Positions 8,975 to 16,429 are shown, counted from the stretch's first letter. The stretch: 20,282 bases of DNA from Saprospiraceae bacterium (GCA_017995875.1 JAGOIB010000016.1:1-20282); one strand, 5' to 3'. Notes: a model not told the origin generated them from the letters alone. Program-made: numbers and translations.

Positions 8975-10972
8975 ATGAAAATAATTACCACTTATATTTT
9001 TTGCCTGATGGCAGTGATGGCGATGAGCCAGGATACAGTTTATGTCTGCCATCATGATTCGATCAGCCTGTTTCCGTTAGAAAATATCAACACAGGCTCC
9101 ATTGAATTTTCACCAACCTATTATCAGAAAGGGATTGTCTTTGTCGTCGCCAGGGAAAAAAATAAGTTTCTGGATCCAAAGACCGGCCAGGCGTATTTTG
9201 ACCTGATGTATGCGGACATAGGGCCTGATGGAATAACAACTAAAAGTGAAAATTTCTCCCCCAATATCCGGACCCAGTATCACGAAGGTCCATGCACCTT
9301 TAGCAATGATGGCACTGAACTTTATTTCACCCGTTCAAATGTGTCTGAAGGCCAGGGTATCAATGATGAGAATGGTGAGGTTCAACTTAAAATATACCAG
9401 GCGACCAAAGGCGCTGAAGATTGGGAAAACATAACGGCACTGCCATTTAGCAGCGATCAGTATTCTGTCATGCATCCGGCATTGAGTTATGATGGACAAT
9501 ATCTCGTATTCGCTTCCAACATGGAAGGTGGAAATGGTGGAATGGATCTTTATATCGTAAACAGGATGAATGGATCATGGTCTGATCCGGTCAATCTGGG
9601 AACTGAGATAAATACAAAAGGTAATGAAGTATTTCCCTTCTGGCATCAGAATGGTTGTCTGGTTTTTGCTTCTGATGGCCATATGGGAATGGGCGGGCTT
9701 GATCTGTATGTCACTTCATGGAATAAGTCCAATTCGTTTAAAGGAATCCAACATCTGGTTGAACCCTTCAGCAGTAAAAGAGATGACCTGGGACTGATCG
9801 TTTCTGCCGATGGAACTTCAGGCTACATGGCAAGCGATCGTAAACCTACCAAGGGAAAAGATGATCTCTACCGATGGACCTCACCTCAATCCATCTTCTG
9901 TCTCCCTTCTGCGCCTCCCGACCAAATGGAGATATTGGTGATGGATGATAATGACCAGCCAATCGATCATGGGTATGTATGGATCATTCCGATGAATCAG
10001 GAAGGTCCTTCACTCTACAAAGAACATTTTACAACCGAACTTGTCCCGAAAGAAGATAAAGAAGGTGCATTTTATTTACGCTGGGGTGTAACGGACACAC
10101 TATCGATTGAAACGGCCAATGCTGTTTCTGATGTTACAGGAAAAGTGATAGTGCATCCTGATAAAAAAATAACATATATCGTGATTGCCCAACACGAAAA
10201 TTATCAACCATTTGTTGACGTTGTACCAGGCGAAAAACTACCCTCAACTATTCTGTTAAAGAAAATCCGGGTTGAAACAACAGCTTGTCTGAATACACGC
10301 TTTACAGTGTACAATGAATCAGGCAATGCAGAACTCAATGGGGCAAAAGTTAATTTATCCGGTCCATGCCTGAAGGAACCGCTAACGTTTTATACAGATG
10401 AATTTGGAACAGTGGTCAAATGCCTTCCACAAGGGTGCAGCCTTAAAGCAGAAATTATGCAGGAAGGGTATGCGCAACATGCGTTCACCTTTACGCCATC
10501 AGAAGCTGATGAGCATTGGAAGGTATACCTGAAAAACAGTGATAAGCTGACAGCGCCTACTGCCCCTATAACATCCGGCACTTTGATCGTGCTTGACAAT
10601 ATCTATTATGATTTCAACAAATCGGTGATTCGCAAAGGAGAAGCTGGTGAACTCATCGCGCTGGCGAACATATTGAAACAATATCCTGATCTCACGATTG
10701 AATTGACATCCCATACGGATACCAGAGGCTCCTCTGAATATAACATGGAATTGTCTCAAAAACGATCGGAATCTTCCAAATCATATCTTGTCTTACAAGA
10801 TGTAGCCGCTTCGAGAATCATCACCAAAGCTGCCGGCGAATCGGAGCCAAGAAATAAATGTCTTGATGGTGTTCCTTGTACGGAAGAAGAGCACCAATAC
10901 AATCGTCGTACAGAAGTACGCATAATCAATCCTGCGCAGGGTATGCAAATAAAGTACAAGGCCGAGGAATGA
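8975..10972 (+). CDS. OmpA-family protein with PD40 beta-propeller repeats
   Basis: A 665-residue envelope protein. Residues 1-18 are a signal peptide (cleavage near AMS-QD). Residues about 100-300 carry WD40-like/PD40 repeats, seen as SYDGQYLVFASN, LDLYVTS and KGKDDLYRWTS. Residues about 315-525 look like beta-sandwich or carboxypeptidase-regulatory-like modules. Residues about 535-655 are an OmpA C-terminal domain that binds peptidoglycan: YYDFNKSVIR, then SHTDTRGSSEYN, then NRRTEVRI. The two residues that hold diaminopimelate in E. coli OmpA (D271 and R286) correspond to D582 and R597, with the same 15-residue spacing. The N-terminus lacks a lipobox. It probably sits in the periplasm on the cell wall and steadies the PorP/SprF barrel or its cargo. 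Genes of this kind commonly follow porP/sprF in Bacteroidota. A shorter relative lies on the other strand at 13863-15572. Confidence 0.9.
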   Translation: MKIITTYIFCLMAVMAMSQDTVYVCHHDSISLFPLENINTGSIEFSPTYYQKGIVFVVAREKNKFLDPKTGQAYFDLMYADIGPDGITTKSENFSPNIRTQYHEGPCTFSNDGTELYFTRSNVSEGQGINDENGEVQLKIYQATKGAEDWENITALPFSSDQYSVMHPALSYDGQYLVFASNMEGGNGGMDLYIVNRMNGSWSDPVNLGTEINTKGNEVFPFWHQNGCLVFASDGHMGMGGLDLYVTSWNKSNSFKGIQHLVEPFSSKRDDLGLIVSADGTSGYMASDRKPTKGKDDLYRWTSPQSIFCLPSAPPDQMEILVMDDNDQPIDHGYVWIIPMNQEGPSLYKEHFTTELVPKEDKEGAFYLRWGVTDTLSIETANAVSDVTGKVIVHPDKKITYIVIAQHENYQPFVDVVPGEKLPSTILLKKIRVETTACLNTRFTVYNESGNAELNGAKVNLSGPCLKEPLTFYTDEFGTVVKCLPQGCSLKAEIMQEGYAQHAFTFTPSEADEHWKVYLKNSDKLTAPTAPITSGTLIVLDNIYYDFNKSVIRKGEAGELIALANILKQYPDLTIELTSHTDTRGSSEYNMELSQKRSESSKSYLVLQDVAASRIITKAAGESEPRNKCLDGVPCTEEEHQYNRRTEVRIINPAQGMQIKYKAEE

Positions 10973-11403
10973 TCCCTTACGTTATCGAGGAGAATAGGTT
11001 AGACGATGCGATGCTTGTCATAAGACAGATTCCTGAATTTGAAAATATTCCTGAAGCTGATCGTATTTTGTCAAGGTTAGTTAATACCCCTCACCTTATC
11101 CTCAGTGCAAGTATCGATTCAGTTCCAATAGGCTTTAAGATTGGTTATGAAAGGGATGGAATGTTTTATTCCTGGCTAGGAGGCATCTTACCCGAGTATC
11201 GAAACAAAGGCATTGCCTCGGCATTGGCTGAAAAGCAGGAGGAATGGGCTAAAACCCATGGATATACTACCATCTGGATGAAGACGCGCAATTGTTTTCC
11301 TGAAATGCTGATGATGGCTATTGGCCGTGGGTTCAGGATTATTGGGTTTGATCCCAGGGAGGAGGTGGGTCAGCATCGTATTGTCTTGGAAAAAAGTATT
11401 TAG
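10969..11403 (+). CDS. GNAT-family N-acetyltransferase
   Basis: A 144-residue GCN5-related acetyltransferase, cytoplasmic, using acetyl-CoA to acetylate an amine on an unknown small molecule or protein. The acetyl-CoA binding motif A is clear: LGGILPEYRNKGIASAL, with R78-x-x-G81-x-A83 as the pyrophosphate-binding signature. The preceding strand is FKIGYERDGMFYSW (residues 56-69). The start at 10969 overlaps the TGA of the OmpA gene as ATGA and has GAGGA just before it, which suggests translational coupling. An in-frame ATG at 10876 lies inside the OmpA gene and adds residues unlike the family, so it was rejected. The 144-residue length is usual for a single GNAT domain. It is an odd partner for a surface-secretion operon, and nothing in the sequence names a substrate. 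The heptamer array starts 14 bases after its stop. Confidence 0.88.
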   Translation: MIPYVIEENRLDDAMLVIRQIPEFENIPEADRILSRLVNTPHLILSASIDSVPIGFKIGYERDGMFYSWLGGILPEYRNKGIASALAEKQEEWAKTHGYTTIWMKTRNCFPEMLMMAIGRGFRIIGFDPREEVGQHRIVLEKSI

Positions 11404-11417
11404 CTTTGCCGCGCGAT

Positions 11418-11520
11418 AGCATAGAGCATAGAGCATAGAGCATAGAGCATAGAGCATAGAGCATAGAGCATAGAGCTGATAGCTGATAGCTGATAGCTGA
11501 TAGCTGATAGCTGATAGCTT
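11418..11520. repeat. compound heptamer array: (AGCATAG)x8 then (AGCTGAT)x6
   Basis: Eight perfect AGCATAG units (11418-11473) change directly into six perfect AGCTGAT units (11474-11515) plus a partial AGCT. All units are 7 bp and the phase is not broken at the junction. The array fills almost the whole gap between the acetyltransferase stop and the beta-barrel gene, ending 18 bases before its ATG. Any promoter for that gene would have to lie inside or upstream of the array. Unit uniformity suggests active copying by slippage. Similar sequence (it reads as YALCSML or SYQLSAI when translated) is, from memory, scattered in other environmental genomes. Confidence 0.97.
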
Positions 11521-11538
11521 AAAAATGAAATTTTCTAT

Positions 11539-12420
11539 ATGAAACATAAATATCTGATTGCTGTAGTTGCGTTCCTGATTATTGCAGGAAGTTCTTTTGC
11601 CCAGAATGAAAAACTTGGGTATGGCTTCCGGGCGGGGGCTAGTATTTCCACATTCAATGGTCCTTCGGAGACAGGGCCTAATGGTGAATCGTTGGAATCA
11701 TGGTCTAATGCAAAAGGATTCCATATCGGAGCTGCAGTAAGTTATAAAGTCACTGATCTGTTTGGGGCAAGGATGGAATTTGTGTTTTCACAGCGGGGTA
11801 CAATCTATGACTATAAAGGCCCATCGTACTATGTGCTCGGGAGAGGAAACGTTTTGACAACAACTATAGGCGGAACCAGAACACAAACATTGAATGTATC
11901 CAATGCTTATATTGATCTTCCATTGATGGTGTATTATAAAATAGGGATGTTTGAATTATCCGGTGGATTGAATTCTGCTTTATTGATTGCATCGACTGCA
12001 GGTGGCTCCACAGATTTTGAAGGAAAATCCGCTCTCGGAACTACTGTTGCTCCCTTTGAAGTGGGTTTGAATCATAACTACAAGAAGGACGAGGCAGGCG
12101 GAGCTTCTGAAGAAACCATTTCAGTAAACGTTGATGGAAGAAACTATGCAGTGCCGGAGACCGTCATGGCCTATTATGAATTTCCTGTCAAGGATAAAAA
12201 TCAATACAAAACACTGGATTTTGGTATTGTAGGTTGCGTCTCCATATTCCTTAACGAAGGCCTCTTCTTTAGTGCCAGATATGTACATGGGCTTGGGGAT
12301 GTGGACGAAAACCTGTATGACGTCTCTCTTCAATCTCTCAATCCGGATGGCAGTTTCATCCAACGCGCCGACAAGAACACTAGCAGATCATGGCAATTTA
12401 GTGTAGGATTCTCTTTCTGA
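11539..12420 (+). CDS. outer-membrane beta-barrel protein (PorT/OMP_b-brl_2-like)
   Basis: A 293-residue outer-membrane protein. It begins with a signal peptide ending SSFA-QN (cleavage after residue 21), followed by a barrel-type pattern of alternating polar and hydrophobic strands: GYGFRAGASIST, HIGAAVSYKVTDLFGARMEFVFSQRG, YIDLPLMVYYKI, FELSGGLNSALLI, FFSARYVHGLGDV. It ends in an aromatic residue (WQFSVGFSF), typical for barrel insertion by the BAM machinery. The layout fits the outer-membrane beta-barrel families found in PorT-like proteins of Bacteroidota; cargo or ligand is unknown. The heptamer array ends 18 bases upstream of its start, so expression might vary with array length; this is inference. 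No cleavable lipobox and no TonB box are visible. Confidence 0.82.
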   Translation: MKHKYLIAVVAFLIIAGSSFAQNEKLGYGFRAGASISTFNGPSETGPNGESLESWSNAKGFHIGAAVSYKVTDLFGARMEFVFSQRGTIYDYKGPSYYVLGRGNVLTTTIGGTRTQTLNVSNAYIDLPLMVYYKIGMFELSGGLNSALLIASTAGGSTDFEGKSALGTTVAPFEVGLNHNYKKDEAGGASEETISVNVDGRNYAVPETVMAYYEFPVKDKNQYKTLDFGIVGCVSIFLNEGLFFSARYVHGLGDVDENLYDVSLQSLNPDGSFIQRADKNTSRSWQFSVGFSF

Positions 12421-12474
12421 TGATCAGATGGATTTTCTTGTTTTCTACAACCACAGGATTATTTAGCGATCCCC

Positions 12475-13182
12475 ATGGCACTTAAAGCAACCTGGAAAAA
12501 ACTGGTGATGGCTAATTACCAGGTGGATCCGGCGGTATTAAAACCTTTTCTTCCCTACGGAAATACACTTGATTTTTTTGAGGGCGCATGCTATGTGAGC
12601 CTGGTAGGGTTCATGTTTTTAAATTCAAGACTTGGTGGCATTCCTATCCCATTTCATCAATCCTTTGAAGAAGTCAACCTCAGGTTTTATATCTGCAGTG
12701 ATGATAATGGTGAGATCAAGCGAGGAGTCGTATTCATAAAAGAACTTGTACCTGTTCCCTTGGTAGCTTTTGTTGCTGATGTCTTTTACCGGGAACACTA
12801 TCACTCATGTCCCATGTGGCATGAATTTATATCAGATGCTGACACACAGTCCATAGAATATAAATGGCACAAAAAGAAATGGCATACGCTAAAGATCGTG
12901 AGCGATACAATTCCAAAGCCGTTGACAGATGGAAGTGCAGCATCCTTTTTTACCGAACACTATATTGGATGCACTAAAATTAACGATCACCTTACTTTCG
13001 AATACAATGTGGCCCATGATCCGTGGCAGGTTTATGATACAAAGGAGTTTACGATTGATGTTGATTTTGAAACCTGCTATGGAGCACAATTTGCTTTCCT
13101 GAATCAGGCCAAACCGGAAACAGTATTTCTTGCCGAAGGATCTGAAATCGTTTTACAAAAAGGAAGAAAAATCAAAGCGTAG
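12475..13182 (+). CDS. DUF2071 / YqjF-like protein
   Basis: A 235-residue protein with the pattern of the DUF2071 (YqjF) family: ATWKKLVMANYQVDPAVLKPFLPYG at the start, then EGACYVSLVGFMFLNSRLGG, then PFHQSFEEVNLRFYI and RGVVFIKELVP. The biochemical role of this family is unknown; I recall structural kinship with acetoacetate-decarboxylase-like folds, but no catalytic residue can be assigned here. There is no signal peptide, so it is probably cytoplasmic. It starts 54 bases after the barrel gene on the same strand and may share its transcript. It converges with the PAP2-like gene, whose stop lies 24 bases beyond. The length is normal for the family. Confidence 0.85.
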   Translation: MALKATWKKLVMANYQVDPAVLKPFLPYGNTLDFFEGACYVSLVGFMFLNSRLGGIPIPFHQSFEEVNLRFYICSDDNGEIKRGVVFIKELVPVPLVAFVADVFYREHYHSCPMWHEFISDADTQSIEYKWHKKKWHTLKIVSDTIPKPLTDGSAASFFTEHYIGCTKINDHLTFEYNVAHDPWQVYDTKEFTIDVDFETCYGAQFAFLNQAKPETVFLAEGSEIVLQKGRKIKA

Positions 13183-13198
13183 TATACCAGGCTATACT
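13181..13198. terminator. weak hairpin between convergent genes
   Basis: AGTATA (13181-13186) pairs with TATACT (13193-13198) around a 6-base loop, overlapping the TAG stop of the DUF2071 gene and sitting before the stop of the opposing gene. A short TTT follows on the plus strand. The stem is short and A/T-rich, so terminator function is a guess from position. Confidence 0.3.
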
Positions 13199-13206
13199 TT
13201 CCAATT

Positions 13207-13866
13207 CTATTTAAGGATAAAATAGGCCAGCAGTATACTCGCTACGCCTACCAAAAAACCTGCATATACATCTTTGATTTCATGTGCCTTGAGGATAAGG
13301 CGTGATGTACAAGTAGCGCCCGCAATAAGAATGGATCCATAGAGTAGCCCATCAATGGGCACAACAAGATTGACTCCGCCGACTAGCCCTATTTGTGCAT
13401 CATTGTATCCATAGACTTGCTTCGTCAATGCTACCATCATCACGAGGCCACCAACGCCAGCAGCATGGACACTGATCTTGGTAAAGTTGTTGATAAAAAA
13501 GCATGTCCATAGTCCAATCAACGTTCCTAATACAGCGATTCTGATCGATACCGGAAAACTTTCTGCACGTGTCAGATGCAGGTAGAGGGAGAGGTACATG
13601 ATACCGGCCACGATATAGGGACCGATGCGCTCGTGCTGTGTCTCCAGGTGAAAGGAATTGACCCATCCAAGCATTTTCATCATCAGGATAGCAATAGCCG
13701 GAAGTGTGATCGTCGTCATGACGATGATAATCAGCAGTGTATTAGCTTCGGAGACATGCCGCCAGCCGAATGAAAACGGATTGGTCCACAACAACACCAA
13801 TGACATGTAGGTAACAATCAGAAGCGGATGAAATACAATGGAAAAAAAATTGGCGGCTGCTTTCAT
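13207..13866 (-). CDS. PAP2-like polytopic membrane protein
   Basis: A 219-residue inner-membrane protein with roughly six hydrophobic segments (about residues 10-28, 43-64, 83-98, 108-125, 133-150 and 200-217) and further hydrophobic stretches between 158 and 185. The segment S188-R189-x5-H195-x3-D199 matches the third PAP2 phosphatase motif exactly (SRxxxxxHxxxD). The first two motifs are weaker: ERIGP (79-83) could stand for the end of motif 1, and KISVHAAG (130-137) replaces the usual PSGH. It may be a divergent lipid-phosphate phosphatase (for example for undecaprenyl diphosphate or a phospholipid) or an inactive relative. Its ATG overlaps the TGA of the upstream OmpA-like gene (ATGA), indicating coupled translation and possibly a shared envelope role. 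Similar proteins occur in many Bacteroidota, often left unnamed. Confidence 0.7.
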   Translation of the reverse strand: MKAAANFFSIVFHPLLIVTYMSLVLLWTNPFSFGWRHVSEANTLLIIIVMTTITLPAIAILMMKMLGWVNSFHLETQHERIGPYIVAGIMYLSLYLHLTRAESFPVSIRIAVLGTLIGLWTCFFINNFTKISVHAAGVGGLVMMVALTKQVYGYNDAQIGLVGGVNLVVPIDGLLYGSILIAGATCTSRLILKAHEIKDVYAGFLVGVASILLAYFILK

Positions 13867-15572
13867 TTCTTTTTATTGATCATAGTGATTTCAACGCGCC
13901 TGTTCTTTTGCCTTCCAATCTCCAGCCTGTTAGTACTGATGGGTTCTGTAGCCCCTTTACCAATAACCTGCATTCTATTGACATCAATTCCTTCATATAC
14001 CAGGTAATCCCGGATCGCCTCTGCTCGTTGAAGTGATAGATTTTCAAGAGCCAATTCGTCTCCGACATTATCTGTATGGCCTTCAATCAGGATTTCCATC
14101 GATGGATGTTCTGTCATGAGATCATAAATATACGTCAGGGCACCTCTTGATTTAGCGAGTATGATAGCTTTACCTTTTACGAAATTGATATCATAGAATG
14201 TTATGGATTCATCAGCGACGGGTGAATTCGATTCAGGTGCATTCTTTCGCATATTTCTTTTAACCATTGGCGTGGTTAAATCCCTTATCTCTTTTGGCTC
14301 AAGGTACAAGACCAGGTCCAGGGTATCGATGCCTTTTGCTTCCAGTGCCCTTGGATCAACCAGTATTTGCCGGGTTTTATGATTTGGTTTTCTTGCCTGA
14401 AACTTATACGTTTCGTATTCTGTCAATGTCACTTCAAATTCCCCGGTATAGGTATTGAAGTATTCAAGATATTGGGATGAAGATTGCTGGCCCCATAACA
14501 ATTCGCTATGCACAGGCTGACCGGTGGATGAATCTATGATTTTGCCTCTGACAAACAAGGGTTTTTTAAGCGTCAATTTTGGCGTCTGACGCTGTCTGAA
14601 TATATCACTGCTGCCATCGCGTTTCGAGGTAAAATATAAGTACTCTGCCTTGGGATCAAAATAAGGTTGACTTTCATCATAAGGTGAGTTGACATCCCCT
14701 TTTACACGAACCGGTTCAGACCAGGATGCCCATGTATAATTTAAACGTTCGGAGACATAAAGGTCATTACCTCCAGCACTACCGGGACGATTAGAAGCGA
14801 AATACAGGAATCGTTTATCCGGGGAGATATGAGGTGAAGTTTCCTGATATGCAGTATTGAGAACAGTGCCCATATGCTTCGGCGCGGACCACAGGTTGTC
14901 ACGAATATAAAACGATACATATAGATCATTGAAGCCTAAACCATCAGAACGCTTCATACTTATCACCAATACATGACCATCAGGTGTCATTGTCAGATTG
15001 ACATCAGCGTTGGTCAGGAAGAATTCGAAAATATACATTGGCTTAGGAAAGACATATTTGCCGTCTTCGCCGATATGCACTCTTGAAAAACCGGCATACA
15101 TACTTCCGTCTTCATAAAACTGGTTGATGATGACATATTCATCCTTCTCCATGCCTACAGAAACCAGGCTATTGGGAAGTGCATTATTGAGCGGATAACC
15201 CGGATGAATTGCCTCACCAATCATTCCATCCGTAAGGGATGCGTACCAAATATCCTGGTTGTAGATAGAGGCATAAGGATCAGAAATTTCATGACCTGCT
15301 ATCTGGGAATAAATGGCTGCCAACCGTTGCTTATAATTTTCATCCTTGGCCGTTATCAAAGAGTGATCAAATTGATCTGTAAGCGTTGGTTCAAAATCCG
15401 GGTCAGCCGTGCGGGTAAAAAAGAGCCTTTCACCATTGATGCTCAATACCGGGGATGTCTCGTCGTATTCAGGCGTGTTAATACCAGGTGGCAGTTTCTC
15501 AGTGCCCCCTTGGGCGGAAACAGTAGAATAGGTTAAGCTGAAGCATAATATGCCTGCCAGGAAGGTACGCAT
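13863..15572 (-). CDS. OmpA-family protein with PD40 repeats (second copy)
   Basis: A 569-residue envelope protein. Residues 1-20 form a signal peptide (cleavage near VSA-QG, no lipobox). Residues about 40-330 carry PD40 propeller repeats, e.g. SINGERLFFTR, PDKRFLYFASN, NDLYVSE and AEYLYFTSKRDGSSDIF. Residues about 338-425 look like a carboxypeptidase-regulatory-like module (VRGKIIDSSTGQPV). Residues about 455-566 form the peptidoglycan-binding OmpA domain: EGHTDNVGD, then LSLQRAEAIRDYL, then QKNRRVEI. D501 and R516 occupy the two diaminopimelate-binding positions of OmpA with the standard 15-residue spacing. The domain order equals that of the 665-residue protein at 8975-10972, so the two are distant paralogues, but this one has no PorP/SprF neighbour. 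It starts 26 bases after the DinB-like gene stop and overlaps the PAP2-like gene by 4 bases, so a three-gene operon is likely. Confidence 0.9.
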   Translation of the reverse strand: MRTFLAGILCFSLTYSTVSAQGGTEKLPPGINTPEYDETSPVLSINGERLFFTRTADPDFEPTLTDQFDHSLITAKDENYKQRLAAIYSQIAGHEISDPYASIYNQDIWYASLTDGMIGEAIHPGYPLNNALPNSLVSVGMEKDEYVIINQFYEDGSMYAGFSRVHIGEDGKYVFPKPMYIFEFFLTNADVNLTMTPDGHVLVISMKRSDGLGFNDLYVSFYIRDNLWSAPKHMGTVLNTAYQETSPHISPDKRFLYFASNRPGSAGGNDLYVSERLNYTWASWSEPVRVKGDVNSPYDESQPYFDPKAEYLYFTSKRDGSSDIFRQRQTPKLTLKKPLFVRGKIIDSSTGQPVHSELLWGQQSSSQYLEYFNTYTGEFEVTLTEYETYKFQARKPNHKTRQILVDPRALEAKGIDTLDLVLYLEPKEIRDLTTPMVKRNMRKNAPESNSPVADESITFYDINFVKGKAIILAKSRGALTYIYDLMTEHPSMEILIEGHTDNVGDELALENLSLQRAEAIRDYLVYEGIDVNRMQVIGKGATEPISTNRLEIGRQKNRRVEITMINKKK

Positions 15573-15598
15573 GATGCAAAATTAATCCCTTATCCCGT

Positions 15599-16105
15599 TT
15601 ACTCCAGAATAATGCCTTCGTAAAAACCCAGTGGGTTGTCTGTCAGCATTTTAGTGATATACGCTATCTGCCCGGTGTGGTAGGAAAAGTGCTCTGTAAC
15701 ATGGATCAGGATAGATATGCCCGATTCTTCGAAGGTTTGAACAGCTCGTTTGTTCAGCAATTCATCAGCCGGAAGATTGGATATGACAGGTTTTATTTGT
15801 TCCATTGAAGAAGTGAGCAGTTGAGACAATTCTTCTCTGTTGATGCCTTCCCTTTTATCAAATTCGGCTTGTCTGGTGCGGGTGTCAGGGAATCCTCCCA
15901 GTCCGCTACCGATCCATTGGCTTACGTTTCCGCATAGATGCAGGACCAGATTTCCGATACTATTGGAGGATTCATTTGGCCGCCACCAAATCTGTTTTTC
16001 GCTCAACTGCCCGAGGCATTTTAAAATGCGAGGTAATGATTCATCATAGAGGCGCAGGAGGACTTCTGCGATGAGTGCGTTTCTTGTTTGTTGATCAGCA
16101 GGCAT
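15599..16105 (-). CDS. DinB / DUF1572-like metal-binding protein
   Basis: A 168-residue four-helix-bundle protein of the DinB/YfiT group. The putative metal ligands fit the family pattern H...HxxxH: H56 (in NLVLHLCGN), H139 and H143 (in HVTEHFSYHTGQ). Family members bind a divalent metal, and some act as thiol-dependent transferases (bacillithiol or mycothiol S-transferases); the substrate here is unknown. Length and the conserved helix starting IGNLVLHL are as expected. It has no signal peptide, so it is cytoplasmic. It is the first gene of the probable unit with the OmpA-like and PAP2-like genes. Its ATG lies only 3 bases from a heptamer array, so its leader consists of that repeat. Confidence 0.85.
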   Translation of the reverse strand: MPADQQTRNALIAEVLLRLYDESLPRILKCLGQLSEKQIWWRPNESSNSIGNLVLHLCGNVSQWIGSGLGGFPDTRTRQAEFDKREGINREELSQLLTSSMEQIKPVISNLPADELLNKRAVQTFEESGISILIHVTEHFSYHTGQIAYITKMLTDNPLGFYEGIILE

Positions 16106-16108
16106 AAG

Positions 16109-16171
16109 CGTGAGTCGTGAATCGTGAGTTGTGAGTTGTGAGTTGTGAGTTGTGAGTTGTGAGTTGTGAGT
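16109..16171. repeat. heptamer array: nine units of [CT]GTGA[GA]T
   Basis: Nine 7-base units in unbroken phase: CGTGAGT, CGTGAAT, CGTGAGT and then six perfect TGTGAGT units, ending in a T-run. The three variant units lie nearest the DinB-like gene and the uniform ones further away, which suggests recent expansion at that end. The array lies 3 bp from the DinB ATG and would be part of its leader or promoter. Confidence 0.96.
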
Positions 16172-16176
16172 TTTTT

Positions 16177-16203
16177 AAAAATGCAAGCTTCGCTTGCATT
16201 TTT
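16177..16203. terminator. bidirectional intrinsic terminator-like hairpin
   Basis: AAAAATGCAAGC (16177-16188) pairs perfectly with GCTTGCATTTTT (16192-16203) around the loop TTC. A T-run follows on the plus strand and another on the minus strand (T71-76 with the A-run), so it could end transcripts from either side. On the minus strand it would separate comF-family transcription from the DinB-led unit. Its ATGCAAGC..GCTTGCAT core also resembles dispersed palindromes of Bacteroidota, so termination may not be its only origin. Confidence 0.7.
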
Positions 16204-16292
16204 AATGTCCCAAAGTTAAGCGTAAGATTGCTTACGCGGTTGCTGAGCTGCAGCACAAGGATGAGGGTATGCAGGTCGAAGTATGGGCGTCA

Positions 16293-16308
16293 GCAAGGTT
16301 AACCTTGC
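16293..16308. repeat. 16-bp perfect palindrome
   Basis: GCAAGGTTAACCTTGC reads the same on both strands. It could bind a symmetric dimeric regulator or be half of a REP-like element, because the second copy of the 26-bp repeat begins only 7 bases later. Confidence 0.7.
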
Positions 16309-16314
16309 GTGTTT

Positions 16315-16340
16315 ACCCCTAAATCCCCTGAAAGGGGACT
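16315..16340 (-). repeat. 26-bp dispersed repeat, copy 2 (inverted)
   Basis: This is the exact reverse complement of 831-856 over all 26 bases. The flanks differ, except for a few A/T bases, so the repeat unit seems to end close to these limits. The CCCCT..AGGGG hairpin lies inside it. The two copies are in inverted orientation about 15.5 kb apart. Confidence 0.85.
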
Positions 16341-16413
16341 CGCAAATCGCAGACCAACTGATTTTCTTGTTTGACGTAGTTTGCAAATGTGTCGTGAACG
16401 CTCACCCTTTTCC

Positions 16414-16429
16414 CCGATTTGAAAATCGG
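16414..16429. repeat. short inverted repeat CCGATTT / AAATCGG
   Basis: CCGATTT (16414-16420) and AAATCGG (16423-16429) form a 7-bp stem with almost no loop, better seen as a 6-bp stem with a 4-base loop. It is one of several unrelated palindromes in this gap. No function is indicated. Confidence 0.5.

Noticed and set aside
11418..11520. CRISPR-like array
   Set aside because: Units are 7 bp without spacers, so it is a simple tandem array; no cas gene is present.
11188..11547. 119-codon minus-strand frame with repeating peptide SYQLSAI / YALCSML
   Set aside because: The repeats are simply the translation of the 7-bp array, and the rest is antisense to the acetyltransferase gene.
831..16340. 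Inverted pair as the ends of a transposon
   Set aside because: No transposase or target-site duplication was found, the flanks differ, and the interior is ordinary chromosomal genes.
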